Assembly (NCBI GenBank): GCA_012515645.1
Contig: JAAYXY010000118.1
Location: 1-13,219, forward strand
Origin: Candidatus Peribacteria bacterium
GTDB taxonomy: Bacteria > Patescibacteriota > Gracilibacteria > Peribacterales > Peribacteraceae
DNA length: 13,219 nt
Direction: 5' to 3'
The notes under the pieces are model-generated. The model was not told the DNA's origin. It made no database searches and saw only the letters and a list, made by a program, of their open reading frames with translations. Shown one piece after another: positions 6,907-13,219 of this stretch. Every line of letters begins with the position of its first letter. Within the stretch, counting starts at the first letter, position 1. The position numbers and the translations under genes were made by a program.

Positions 6907-7473
6907 ATGGATGCAGTGGAACGCGCTGCGATTGACGCGTGCATCACAGGCGACCTTTCGCAATTCGATGTGCTGTATACAAAGCATGTCAGCGCCATTT
7001 ACAGCTACCTGTACCGCCGGACGCTGCATCGCCAGACTGCGGAAGACCTCACGAGCGCCACGTTCCTGAAGGCACTCGACAAGATCCGCACCTATCGCTC
7101 CGAGCGCAGCCCTTTTATTGCCTGGCTGTACGCCATCGCCCGCAATACGCTCACGGATTACTTCCGCACGAATCATCCCACTGCCGATATCGCCGATATC
7201 CTCGGACTCTCGGGTGAGGATGATGCGTCGGCGGGAGCGGCGCATGCCGTAGATCTGCAGCGCATTCGTACCGCTCTACACGGCCTCACGGCGCTCCAGC
7301 GCGACGTGGTCCTGTTGCGGCTCTGGGACGGCTTGTCTCATGCAGAAATTGCACAGATCGTCGGCAAATCCGAAGCGAATTGCAAAGTGATCTTCAGCCG
7401 TACACTCGCCTCGCTCCGCACAGAACTCGGCGCGGCGTCACTCCTCCTCTTTTTCCTCCCTCCGCTGCGATGA
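6907..7473 (+). CDS. Second ECF-type RNA polymerase sigma factor
   Basis: A 188-residue sigma-70 family protein with sigma2 (about 19-90) and sigma4 (about 117-172) only. Region 2.2 is Q-T-A-E-D-L-T-S-A-T-F-L-K-A-L (43-57); region 2.3/2.4 is F-I-A-W-L-Y-A-I-A-R-N-T-L-T-D-Y-F-R (70-87), a textbook match. The region-4 helix-turn-helix is S-H-A-E-I-A-Q-I-V-G-K-S-E-A-N-C-K-V (144-161). The ATG at 6907 gives the family length and is preceded by a -10-like TACAGT with no Shine-Dalgarno site. It ends in an unusual hydrophobic tail (A-S-L-L-L-F-F-L-P-P-L-R) not typical of the family. Its stop overlaps the next start by ATGA, coupling it to a membrane protein that may control it. It shares only general family similarity with the divergent sigma factor, so the two are not a recent duplication. 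Confidence 0.92.
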   Translation: MDAVERAAIDACITGDLSQFDVLYTKHVSAIYSYLYRRTLHRQTAEDLTSATFLKALDKIRTYRSERSPFIAWLYAIARNTLTDYFRTNHPTADIADILGLSGEDDASAGAAHAVDLQRIRTALHGLTALQRDVVLLRLWDGLSHAEIAQIVGKSEANCKVIFSRTLASLRTELGAASLLLFFLPPLR

Positions 7474-8882
7474 CACAGGATATTGATGCCATCATCAGCG
7501 AACTCATCGCGATCGACCCCGATCTGCGCACGTACGAGGAGCAACTTCGCTCCGCTGTGGCAACACTCGCAAAGGAACGACCGCATGCCGAGCCCGACAC
7601 CGTATTCGTTGCCGCCCTGCGGCAGCGGCTGCAGGAGCAGGCAACGCAACGGATGGAACAGCAGGGATTTTCTTCCCTCTTCTCCCCTTTACTCACCATG
7701 AAATACATTTATGCACTCGCCGGCGCCGTTGCAGGTATAGCCCTCACCGCCCCCGGCATGTACTTCGCACTCCGCGATGGCAGCCCCGTGCCTCTGCCTA
7801 CGCAACAGTACGCACTGCGTGCGCAGCCAGAAGATGATCAACGAGAACCAGAAGCGTTCGGTTCACTGTCCGTCCGCATGCAGGAAGATTCCAACGCAGC
7901 CGAAGTACTCGGTCTGGGCGGCGGTTCACCTGACAGCAAAGCATTCCCTATGCCGCCATCAATGCATACGCCATCCGTACAGTATGACTTTCTGCGGACT
8001 CAGTTGGATCTCCCAGAAGACACGGTAGACGTCCTGCGCCGCATGCCCCTGGTGGCAGAGGGCGCGGTGCACGATATGGATCTCATCGACCTCTCATCCT
8101 TCCGTGACAGTTACGTGAGTAATTTCTCCCTCACGCAAGAAGCGGAACAAGGCTACATCGTGCAAGTGAATGCACGCGATGGCACGGTTTCCATCTACCG
8201 CAATATGGAGCAGTGGCCGGATCTCCTGTACGACTGTGAAGGACCGGAATGCGAACGCATGGTCGCAATTGATTCTGATGACCTTCCTACAGACAACGAA
8301 CTGCTCGCCATTGCGGATGCATTCATTCTCAAGCACGGCATTAACCTGCAGGGATACGGAGAACCTTTCGTGCTGGATGACTGGCGCAACCAGCCCCATC
8401 CCGAAGGATCTTTGCCCGCCGCCCCTCCGGAACTGCAAGTGCTCTATCCCATGCAAATCGACGGACTACCCGTGTACGAACAAAGCGGACAACTGGCAGG
8501 CATGGCTGTTTCCGTGGACGTACGAACCGAAACTGTCAGCGGCGTGTGGAACATCATGAATCAGTCATTCCAGCGATCGGCATACCCTGCCATCACGGAA
8601 CCCGATGCAGTGTTTGATTATATACAAGCATACGAAATGCCTGCCGTACCCATGTACATACCATTCGATAGCAAGGAAGAGGTATCTGAAGAACCAGTAG
8701 TACACATTTCGCTCGGCGTACCCGAATACGCCTACATCCGCTACCACCAATTCGACGGCACGGAGCAGCGCGAACTCTTCGTACCCGGATTCATCTTCCC
8801 CATCGTGGAATCGGATGGCGCGCCTTCGTACTTCCACCACAAAGCCATCGCGGTGCCGCTCGCGGAATCTCTGTTAGAGTAA
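7470..8882 (+). CDS. Single-span membrane protein coupled to ECF sigma factor, putative anti-sigma
   Basis: A 470-residue protein not matched to a named family. Residues 1-77 are a hydrophilic helical cytosolic region (D-P-D-L-R-x-Y-E-E-Q-L-R pattern, then A-A-L-R-Q-R-L-Q-E-Q) of the size of an anti-sigma domain but without the ZAS zinc motif. One transmembrane helix lies at about 79-101. The remaining 370 residues are predicted outside: a low-complexity Pro/Ser/Gly-rich stretch to about 180, then an acidic globular region. That region includes N-E-L-L-A-I-A-D-A-F-I-L-K-H-G and a later beta-rich part (V-L-Y-P-M-Q-I-D-G-L-P-V-Y, S-V-D-V-R-T-E-T-V-S-G-V-W) resembling a sensory or PepSY/YycH-like fold only in general outline. 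The ATG at 7470 overlaps the sigma stop as ATGA, fixing the start. The best reading is a transmembrane anti-sigma or sensor for the sigma factor encoded just upstream; what it senses is unknown. Confidence 0.8.
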   Translation: MTQDIDAIISELIAIDPDLRTYEEQLRSAVATLAKERPHAEPDTVFVAALRQRLQEQATQRMEQQGFSSLFSPLLTMKYIYALAGAVAGIALTAPGMYFALRDGSPVPLPTQQYALRAQPEDDQREPEAFGSLSVRMQEDSNAAEVLGLGGGSPDSKAFPMPPSMHTPSVQYDFLRTQLDLPEDTVDVLRRMPLVAEGAVHDMDLIDLSSFRDSYVSNFSLTQEAEQGYIVQVNARDGTVSIYRNMEQWPDLLYDCEGPECERMVAIDSDDLPTDNELLAIADAFILKHGINLQGYGEPFVLDDWRNQPHPEGSLPAAPPELQVLYPMQIDGLPVYEQSGQLAGMAVSVDVRTETVSGVWNIMNQSFQRSAYPAITEPDAVFDYIQAYEMPAVPMYIPFDSKEEVSEEPVVHISLGVPEYAYIRYHQFDGTEQRELFVPGFIFPIVESDGAPSYFHHKAIAVPLAESLLE

Positions 8883-8904
8883 TCGATCACATGTCACACT
8901 CCGT

Positions 8905-8949
8905 CGCCGGCGTTCGCTTCTTCATTCCTGGATGCGCGCCGGCGTTTTT
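8905..8949 (+). terminator. Possible intrinsic terminator after second sigma operon
   Basis: CGCCGGCG occurs at 8905-8912 and again at 8937-8944; because the unit is self-complementary the two copies can pair as an 8-bp GC stem across a 24-base loop. A T5 run (8945-8949) follows directly. It lies 22 bases after the membrane-protein stop and before the invertase gene, where a terminator is expected. The long loop and the fact that each unit can fold on its own weaken the call. Confidence 0.45.
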
Positions 8950-8982
8950 GGACATTCGCACCAGCTATGGCAAGGTAGGAGC

Positions 8983-10224
8983 ATGGGCAAAGAAACAGAA
9001 GGACTCGGGCAAGCACTACAATTACTGCACCGATGTGCTACTCCAGACGGCTTCGTGGCTGCAGCGACAGATAAGGATAATTACCACCGTATTTTGGGCC
9101 GCGACGGCGTGATTATAGGGCTGGCAGCCCTCTTAACCGAAGACGCAAAACTTCGCAGTACCTTCTTGGCCACATTGCGCACACTCAAAGCGCACCAAGG
9201 TCCCCATGGCGAAATTCCCAGTAATGTGAATGCTCTGACCGGAGACGTGAGCTACGGCGGTACCGCGGGGCGTGTCGATGCGGATTTATGGTTTATGATC
9301 GGCTGCGCCGAATACTGGAAAATCACGCAAGACGAACAGTTCTTGGCAGAATTCCTGCCCCACCTCGAACGCGTGCGTTTCCTGCTCGGCGCATGGGAAT
9401 TCAATGCGCGCGGATTACTCTACGTCCCGCAAACCGGCGACTGGAGCGATGAATACGTGCAGCACGGCTACATCCTCTACGACCAATTGCTCTACCTGCG
9501 CGCGCTCATGGGCATGCGCGCCCTGTTCCATGGTGCCGCATCTGTCGAACATCATGGCGCTTTCGACCAGAAAATCGATCGTTTGCGCGGACTCATACAG
9601 GCAAATTACTGGTTCCATGACCACTGTGACATTGATAAATCGCGCGCATACCATCACACGTTGTACAAACGAGCGTGCGCTATCGCCGAAGTGCGCAATC
9701 AACACTGGCTGTCCTTTTTTTCACCCACGGAGTACGGATACCGTTTTGATGCACTCGCCAATGTGCTGGCGGGACTGCTCGGCGTTGCCACCGAAGAACA
9801 ATGTGACATGGTGGATGCATACATTGCCCGAGAAGTCGTCAATAAAGACATGCTGCTCCTGCCTGCTTTTCATCCCGTTATCAATCCGGGCGACGATGTG
9901 TGGGACCAGCTGCAGGTCGCATTCCGGTACTCATTCAAGAACAAGCCCTATGAATTCCATAATGGCGGCCTGTGGCCCTTCGTCACAGGATTTTATGTCG
10001 TCGACCTCGCACGGAGAGGTAAAACGACACTCGCCCGTGCGTACGCAGATGCCATACACCGAGCTAATGCACTCGATGTCGAAGGAGACGGATGGGGATT
10101 CTACGAATACCTGCACGGCAAGCAGTACACGCCCGGAGGCATACGGCACCAAGGCTGGAGCGCGGCAGCAGCCATCATGGGGCACTACGCCATAGAAGAA
10201 CATACATTCGTCTTGCAGCCGTGA
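8983..10224 (+). CDS. Alkaline/neutral invertase-like glycoside hydrolase (GH100-like)
   Basis: A 413-residue cytosolic enzyme with an (alpha/alpha)6-barrel pattern. Family-like landmarks are G-R-D-G-V (39-43), G-E-I-P-S-N (76-81), G-R-V-D-A-D-L-W (96-103), H-N-G-G-L-W-P (326-332) and W-G-F-Y-E-Y (371-376). By comparison with cyanobacterial GH100 invertases, an Asp in V-D-A-D-L-W (99 or 101) would be the acid and Glu375 the nucleophile. The reaction would be hydrolysis of sucrose to glucose and fructose. The pairing with a sucrose-phosphatase-like gene through a GTGA overlap supports this. Related six-hairpin families (glycogen-debranching type, glucosylglycerate hydrolases) share HNGG-W-P and cannot be excluded. 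ATG 8983 is chosen because an AAGGTAGGAG purine run directly precedes it and the 17 residues encoded upstream (from 8932) look non-protein. Length is a little below the ~450-470 of known bacterial GH100 enzymes. Confidence 0.8.
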   Translation: MGKETEGLGQALQLLHRCATPDGFVAAATDKDNYHRILGRDGVIIGLAALLTEDAKLRSTFLATLRTLKAHQGPHGEIPSNVNALTGDVSYGGTAGRVDADLWFMIGCAEYWKITQDEQFLAEFLPHLERVRFLLGAWEFNARGLLYVPQTGDWSDEYVQHGYILYDQLLYLRALMGMRALFHGAASVEHHGAFDQKIDRLRGLIQANYWFHDHCDIDKSRAYHHTLYKRACAIAEVRNQHWLSFFSPTEYGYRFDALANVLAGLLGVATEEQCDMVDAYIAREVVNKDMLLLPAFHPVINPGDDVWDQLQVAFRYSFKNKPYEFHNGGLWPFVTGFYVVDLARRGKTTLARAYADAIHRANALDVEGDGWGFYEYLHGKQYTPGGIRHQGWSAAAAIMGHYAIEEHTFVLQP

Positions 10225-11063
10225 CAGTGCACCATATTCTCATCGCCTCGGATCTCGACCGCACTATCCTGCCAAACGGTCCGCAGACCGAATCACCGGG
10301 AGCGCGCCCACGCTTGTGTGCGCTTGCGCAGCGGCCGGAAGTGGAACTCGTGTATGTATCCGGGCGGGGCAAGACATTGTTGCAGGAGGCCGTCACGCAA
10401 TATGCTGTTCCTCTGCCCCGCTACGCCATCGGCGATGTAGGCACGACGATCTTCCTGCCACAGGCAGACTGGCAACCTCTGGATGAATGGCAAGCGGTTA
10501 TTGCGCAGGACTGGAACGGCAGGACGTATGCAGACCTGCAGTCCCTCCTCAAAAACATACCGGAGCTCTGTTTGCAGGAAGCCGAAAAGCAGAACACTTT
10601 TAAATTGAGTTACTATGCGCATACGGATACCGATGTCGCAGCGTTACGAGCCGCAGTGCAGCAGCAGCTGGAACCTGCAGGCGTGCACGCTTCTCTCATC
10701 TGGAGCATAGACGAAATAGCCCAGACCGGTCTTTTTGACGTATTGCCTGCTCGTGCGACCAAAGCCCACGCCGTTACATTTCTGCGGACACACTTGGGAT
10801 ACAGCGAGGGAGCATCCGTCTTCTGCGGCGATAGCGGTAATGATCTTCCTGCTCTTACGAGCGGCATGCAGGCGGTACTGGTCGCAAACGCGCGGGACGA
10901 CGTCAAAAAAGAAGCACTGGATATCCTGCGAGAGAAGGATGCAGAACAGAAATTATACATCGCTTATGGCGGTTTCCTGGGGATGAACGGCAACTACAGT
11001 GCCGGTGTTCTGGAAGGAGTTGCACATTTCTTTCCGCACACCATTGATTGGATGCGTGTGTGA
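10221..11063 (+). CDS. Sucrose-6-phosphate phosphatase-like HAD hydrolase
   Basis: A 280-residue HAD-superfamily phosphatase. Motif I is D11-L-D13-R-T (nucleophile Asp11, acid/base Asp13), motif II is Y-V-S47-G-R, motif III Lys181 and motif IV G-D-S-G-N-D (203-208). The segment between motifs II and III (about 75-180) is the C2-type cap. Motif IV followed by V-L-V-A-N-A (219-224) and the closing A-G-V-L-E-G-V-A-H-F (261-270) match plant and cyanobacterial sucrose phosphatases, which remove phosphate from sucrose-6-phosphate. The related mannosyl-3-phosphoglycerate and trehalose-phosphate phosphatases are alternatives. The start is GTG 10221, overlapping the invertase stop as GTGA; no ATG lies before motif I in a sensible place. 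Sucrose-phosphate synthase, the partner needed to make the substrate, is not in the window. Confidence 0.85.
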   Translation: MTVHHILIASDLDRTILPNGPQTESPGARPRLCALAQRPEVELVYVSGRGKTLLQEAVTQYAVPLPRYAIGDVGTTIFLPQADWQPLDEWQAVIAQDWNGRTYADLQSLLKNIPELCLQEAEKQNTFKLSYYAHTDTDVAALRAAVQQQLEPAGVHASLIWSIDEIAQTGLFDVLPARATKAHAVTFLRTHLGYSEGASVFCGDSGNDLPALTSGMQAVLVANARDDVKKEALDILREKDAEQKLYIAYGGFLGMNGNYSAGVLEGVAHFFPHTIDWMRV

Positions 11064-11072
11064 TAAGCGGTA

Positions 11073-12095
11073 TTACCCCCGACTACCGGATCGTATGAAG
11101 CGCATAATGAGCGTGATGATTATTTCTTTATCCTTGGGGTCGCTCTCGGCAATCAGAAGGGCAATGGCCACGAGCGCATTGTCGTTGAATTTGCGCTCCC
11201 CCGCCCTTCCTCTCAATGCGCCATTGCGCATGAGGTAGAGGATGAACAGGAATGCGGCAATCCGTTTATTGCCATCGGCAAAGGGATGTTCCTTGATAAC
11301 CAGGTAGAGCAGATGCGCGGCTTTGGCTTCGAGCTGCGTGCCGTCACAGGTCTTCTCCACGGTCTCTAGGATACCCTTGAGTGAGGCAGCTTTCTCTTTG
11401 CCAAAAAGATCCGACGCTTCCCTGCGGCGCATAAGATTCTTCTTGAGTGCGCGTATGGCGGACTGCGCGTCGCCATGCGTGAGTACATACCCTATTTTGC
11501 TCTTCTGCTTGGGCTCAACGAGTTGCCCCGAATCGTACTGCTGCAAGAGCAACCACGTGTCCGCATAGTCCATGATGACCCGCAGGAGCCCCTTTGCCTC
11601 ATCACCGCTCAGCAGGCGCCGCTCACCTGCCGCCTTGACCATATGCACGATGCGCTCCAGTTCGCGCACATCAATGGATTCCCGCGAACGCAGGCGCTTG
11701 TGGTTGAGTGTATAGCCCTGCACAAGGTGCTGACGCAGCACGTTCGTCGCCCATATACGAAACTGCGTGGCACGGCGGGAACTCACGCGGTAACCAACAG
11801 AGATGATCATGTCGAGGTTGTAGTAATCCACCTTCCTCTGCTTCATGACTCCGCCTTCTTTTTGAACTGTTGCAAAATTTGCAACAGTTGTTTTGGGCTT
11901 GAGTTCACCGGAAGAAAAGATATTACGTATGTGCCGGGAAATGCCGGATTTATCGACTTGGAACAGATCGGCAATTTGCTGCAGGCTCAGCCATACCGTC
12001 TCCTGCTCGAGTTTTACATCGAGCATAATTTCCTCACCTTTCGGTTTATAGAGGATAATTTCTCCTTTCTTGGGTTCCCGTGTTCCTGCAACCAT
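11073..12095 (-). CDS. RhuM-Doc fusion protein (virulence RhuM family / Fic-Doc)
   Basis: A 340-residue two-domain protein. The N-terminal half (about 20-130) is the RhuM domain: a helix-turn-helix-like segment L-S-L-Q-Q-I-A-D-L-F-Q-V-D-K-S (36-50) and the signature Y-Y-N-L-D-M-I-I-S-V-G-Y-R-V (91-104). The C-terminal half (about 150-338) is a Fic/Doc domain with the motif H270-P-F-A-D-G-N-K-R278. The N-K-R ending is the Doc form; phage P1 Doc phosphorylates elongation factor Tu, whereas canonical Fic enzymes (GNGR) AMPylate. No Phd-like antitoxin gene adjoins it, so it may not be a classic toxin-antitoxin pair; the RhuM half may give DNA binding or self-control. RhuM proteins are often found on pathogenicity islands, but their function is unproven. 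It converges on the phosphatase gene with only a 9-base gap. A 25-base perfect inverted repeat lies inside it. Confidence 0.93.
   Translation of the reverse strand: MVAGTREPKKGEIILYKPKGEEIMLDVKLEQETVWLSLQQIADLFQVDKSGISRHIRNIFSSGELKPKTTVANFATVQKEGGVMKQRKVDYYNLDMIISVGYRVSSRRATQFRIWATNVLRQHLVQGYTLNHKRLRSRESIDVRELERIVHMVKAAGERRLLSGDEAKGLLRVIMDYADTWLLLQQYDSGQLVEPKQKSKIGYVLTHGDAQSAIRALKKNLMRRREASDLFGKEKAASLKGILETVEKTCDGTQLEAKAAHLLYLVIKEHPFADGNKRIAAFLFILYLMRNGALRGRAGERKFNDNALVAIALLIAESDPKDKEIIITLIMRFIRSGSRG
11865..11889. repeat. 25-base perfect inverted repeat inside the RhuM domain
   Basis: AACTGTTGCAAA (11865-11876) and TTTGCAACAGTT (11878-11889) are exact reverse complements around a single A at 11877. 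It encodes T-V-A-N-F-A-T-V in the RhuM domain, so the near-palindromic peptide partly explains it, but every wobble base also matches. Confidence 0.9.
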
Positions 12096-12101
12096 GCGCG
12101 T

Positions 12102-12120
12102 ATCCTAGCAGGAACGTTCC
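12102..12120 (-). promoter_or_regulatory. Extended -10 and palindromic operator candidate of RhuM-Doc
   Basis: Read on the minus strand, the palindrome GGAACGTTCC (12111-12120) abuts TGCTAGGAT (12102-12110), which fits the extended -10 pattern TGnTAnnnT. The ATG at 12095 is 6 bases further on, the same spacing as at the deacetylase gene. A protein bound to the palindrome would cover the promoter, as expected for autoregulation by the encoded RhuM/HTH protein. The AGGA inside the element could instead act as a ribosome site. Confidence 0.5.
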
Positions 12121-12129
12121 CGGCAGGCA

Positions 12130-12453
12130 TCAGTCCCGTGCCCCCGCTGCGATGGCAAGTACATTGGGTATGGGACCGAATGGTCCGGTCGAAAGCACGC
12201 TGGATGCCGATGTCGACCTGGTTCTTGTTCCTGTACGCATTATTGCACTCCTGTATCCAGCACCCAGCCGACCCATGGGCAGGATGCTCCATGATCCGCT
12301 ACGGCGTTCGCCATTGCTCATGGCATCAATGATCTCAAAAATATTCGGCACGTACATGTTTCTGCTACTCGCTGTGGGAATAACGCCAAAGCGTGCAGCA
12401 GACGCTTGCGGCGCTGCCATGAGGACAGTGAGGGCAAAAAGGATAGTTACCAT
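12130..12453 (-). CDS. Small exported hypothetical protein
   Basis: A 107-residue frame starting with a plausible signal peptide: hydrophobic residues 1-14 and an A17-S-A19 cleavage site before Ala20. The mature part has no recognised domain; it ends in a Ser/Thr- and Gly-rich stretch with S-T-G-P-F-G-P-I-P-N-V-L-A-I-A-A-G. An in-frame TTG at 12459 would add M-R before the ATG and supply the positive charge that the short signal lacks. It lies 34 bases upstream of RhuM-Doc on the same strand and may be co-transcribed. The competing plus-strand frame over the same bases has no such signal, so I prefer this strand. It could still be chance. Confidence 0.45.
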   Translation of the reverse strand: MVTILFALTVLMAAPQASAARFGVIPTASSRNMYVPNIFEIIDAMSNGERRSGSWSILPMGRLGAGYRSAIMRTGTRTRSTSASSVLSTGPFGPIPNVLAIAAGARD

Positions 12454-12479
12454 ACGCAACGTATTCTTTCATGTATCCT

Positions 12480-13219
12480 GTGATATGACAAGTTTTCTTT
12501 GCATGTTCTACGCCATTGCTCACACCCGTTGTGGCAGCATAGGATGCGCTCTTCCCTGTGATTCAAGGAAATAGCGATAGATGTTTGCATTGCTTCTTTA
12601 TTTCGTTTTAGCCCTGTATCAAGCGGAAAAAGCTTTCTATATATTTATAATTATACCATCTATATTTTTTGAGGCTACTTGAGAATCTTGCGTAAAAAAA
12701 TAACGGAGCATAGGATGACATGATTTGCGGAGAGCCGAAGGGCTAGCGAATCAATCAACACCAAGAACACAGACAAACACAAATACATACATTTCCGTTC
12801 CTTCACACCGCCGCCAACAGTAGAGAGAATAGTGACCGTGCCAACGCCGCAGGCCGTGCACGCTCCGCTCAGCCACACATTGCATTTTCTTGCCATTCCT
12901 GAGTATCGGACCGTGATCACGTCTGTGATCACCTGTGTGTCCGCGCGGTTACTCTTCTCTCTGCTCTCCGATGCCGTCCCCTGGATGCGAGGCTGCTCCA
13001 GGGTATGCGCACCCTTACTCCCCATGAACCCCGGTACCTTGCGTGCCGCGCGGCTCTGGTACGGGGACTTCGGTAGGTTCCGAGGAGAAACAAGAAACCT
13101 CAGGAGGGCTTACAGAGCGGGAATGCCTCTTCCCACCCTCTCACTCCGGCTCAGCGCCATACTTTTATCGGCCTGATAGCCGCACCGAGAGACACAAACA
13201 CAAAAAGGACCGACTTGTC
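12480..13219. other. Gene-poor region: AT-rich stretch, palindromes and serial hairpins
   Basis: No convincing coding frame is seen. Bases about 12590-12710 are strongly AT-rich (including TATATATTTATAATTATA at about 12637-12654) against a GC-rich background. Bases 12780-13190 are GC-richer and contain two GTGATCAC palindromes (12913-12920, 12925-12932) and a run of short stems: 12979-12984 with 12998-13003; 13029-13038 with 13058-13066 (one bulge); 13082-13085 with 13098-13101; 13119-13123 with 13130-13134; 13169-13172 with 13179-13182. The word ACAAACACAAA occurs at 12773-12783 and 13194-13204. I find no RNase P, tmRNA, SRP or riboswitch signature. A structured RNA or a long regulatory region is possible. 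Confidence 0.4.

Noticed and set aside
6167..7473. The two sigma genes as a recent tandem inversion/duplication
   Set aside because: Their sequences agree only in family-level motifs, and their partners are unrelated, so they are separate members of the family.
11475..12332. 285-residue plus-strand open frame opposite RhuM-Doc
   Set aside because: The minus strand encodes clear RhuM and Doc motifs; this frame is its antisense shadow.
12080..12574. 164-residue plus-strand open frame over the small exported protein
   Set aside because: It has an internal hydrophobic stretch but no N-terminal signal or domain; the opposite strand gives a better start with a signal peptide.
12600..12720. AT-rich segment as a replication origin
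   Set aside because: No cluster of DnaA-box-like words and no dnaA/dnaN/gidA neighbours were seen.
12675..13025. 116-residue minus-strand open frame
   Set aside because: Composition is not protein-like, no motif, and it crosses the palindrome/hairpin-rich segment and the AT-rich block.
12832..13176. 114-residue plus-strand open frame
   Set aside because: No domain, no credible start context, and it runs through several hairpins; coding is not supported.
12773..13204. Two copies of ACAAACACAAA as CRISPR repeats or attachment sites
   Set aside because: Only two short low-complexity copies about 420 bases apart, with no regular spacing and no integrase or cas gene.

Overview
The window looks like a chromosomal segment of a small-genome bacterium, most likely from the Candidate Phyla Radiation (a Peregrinibacteria/Peribacteria-like lineage is my best guess). 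The reasons are a class I lysyl-tRNA synthetase, tightly packed genes with ATGA/GTGA overlaps, almost no Shine-Dalgarno sites, several -10 elements only 6-9 bases before the start codon (leaderless style), and small exported proteins of a kind I associate with that group. The assignment is inference. No rRNA, tRNA, insertion sequence or CRISPR array was seen.

Layout. At the left edge a plus-strand pair (a GNAT-like protein, possibly cut by the window edge, then a cytosolic-type M23 peptidase) runs into the 3' end of the convergent lysyl-tRNA synthetase gene, which it overlaps by 44 bases. Divergent from lysS are a DUF4395-type membrane protein and a lipoprotein polysaccharide deacetylase, ended by a hairpin that also serves the opposing gene.

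The centre (4784-8882) is the most interesting part. Two ECF-type sigma factor genes are placed back to back and transcribed away from a 155-base intergenic region. Each overlaps its downstream partner by ATGA, and each partner is a membrane protein with a cytosolic N-terminus: a three-helix protein on the minus strand and a single-helix protein with a large outer domain on the plus strand. I read these as two sigma/anti-sigma-like signalling cassettes. The minus-strand cassette continues into an exported protein whose tail is rich in Met, His and Cys, suggesting a metal- or redox-linked envelope response.

To the right is a two-gene sugar operon: a GH100-like alkaline/neutral invertase and a sucrose-6-phosphate phosphatase-like HAD enzyme, joined by a GTGA overlap. 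It converges on a minus-strand RhuM-Doc fusion (toxin-like or nucleic-acid-linked regulator) preceded by a small exported protein. The last ~740 bases hold no convincing gene; they comprise an AT-rich stretch and a GC-rich stretch with palindromes and several successive hairpins that could be a structured RNA or regulatory region cut by the window edge.
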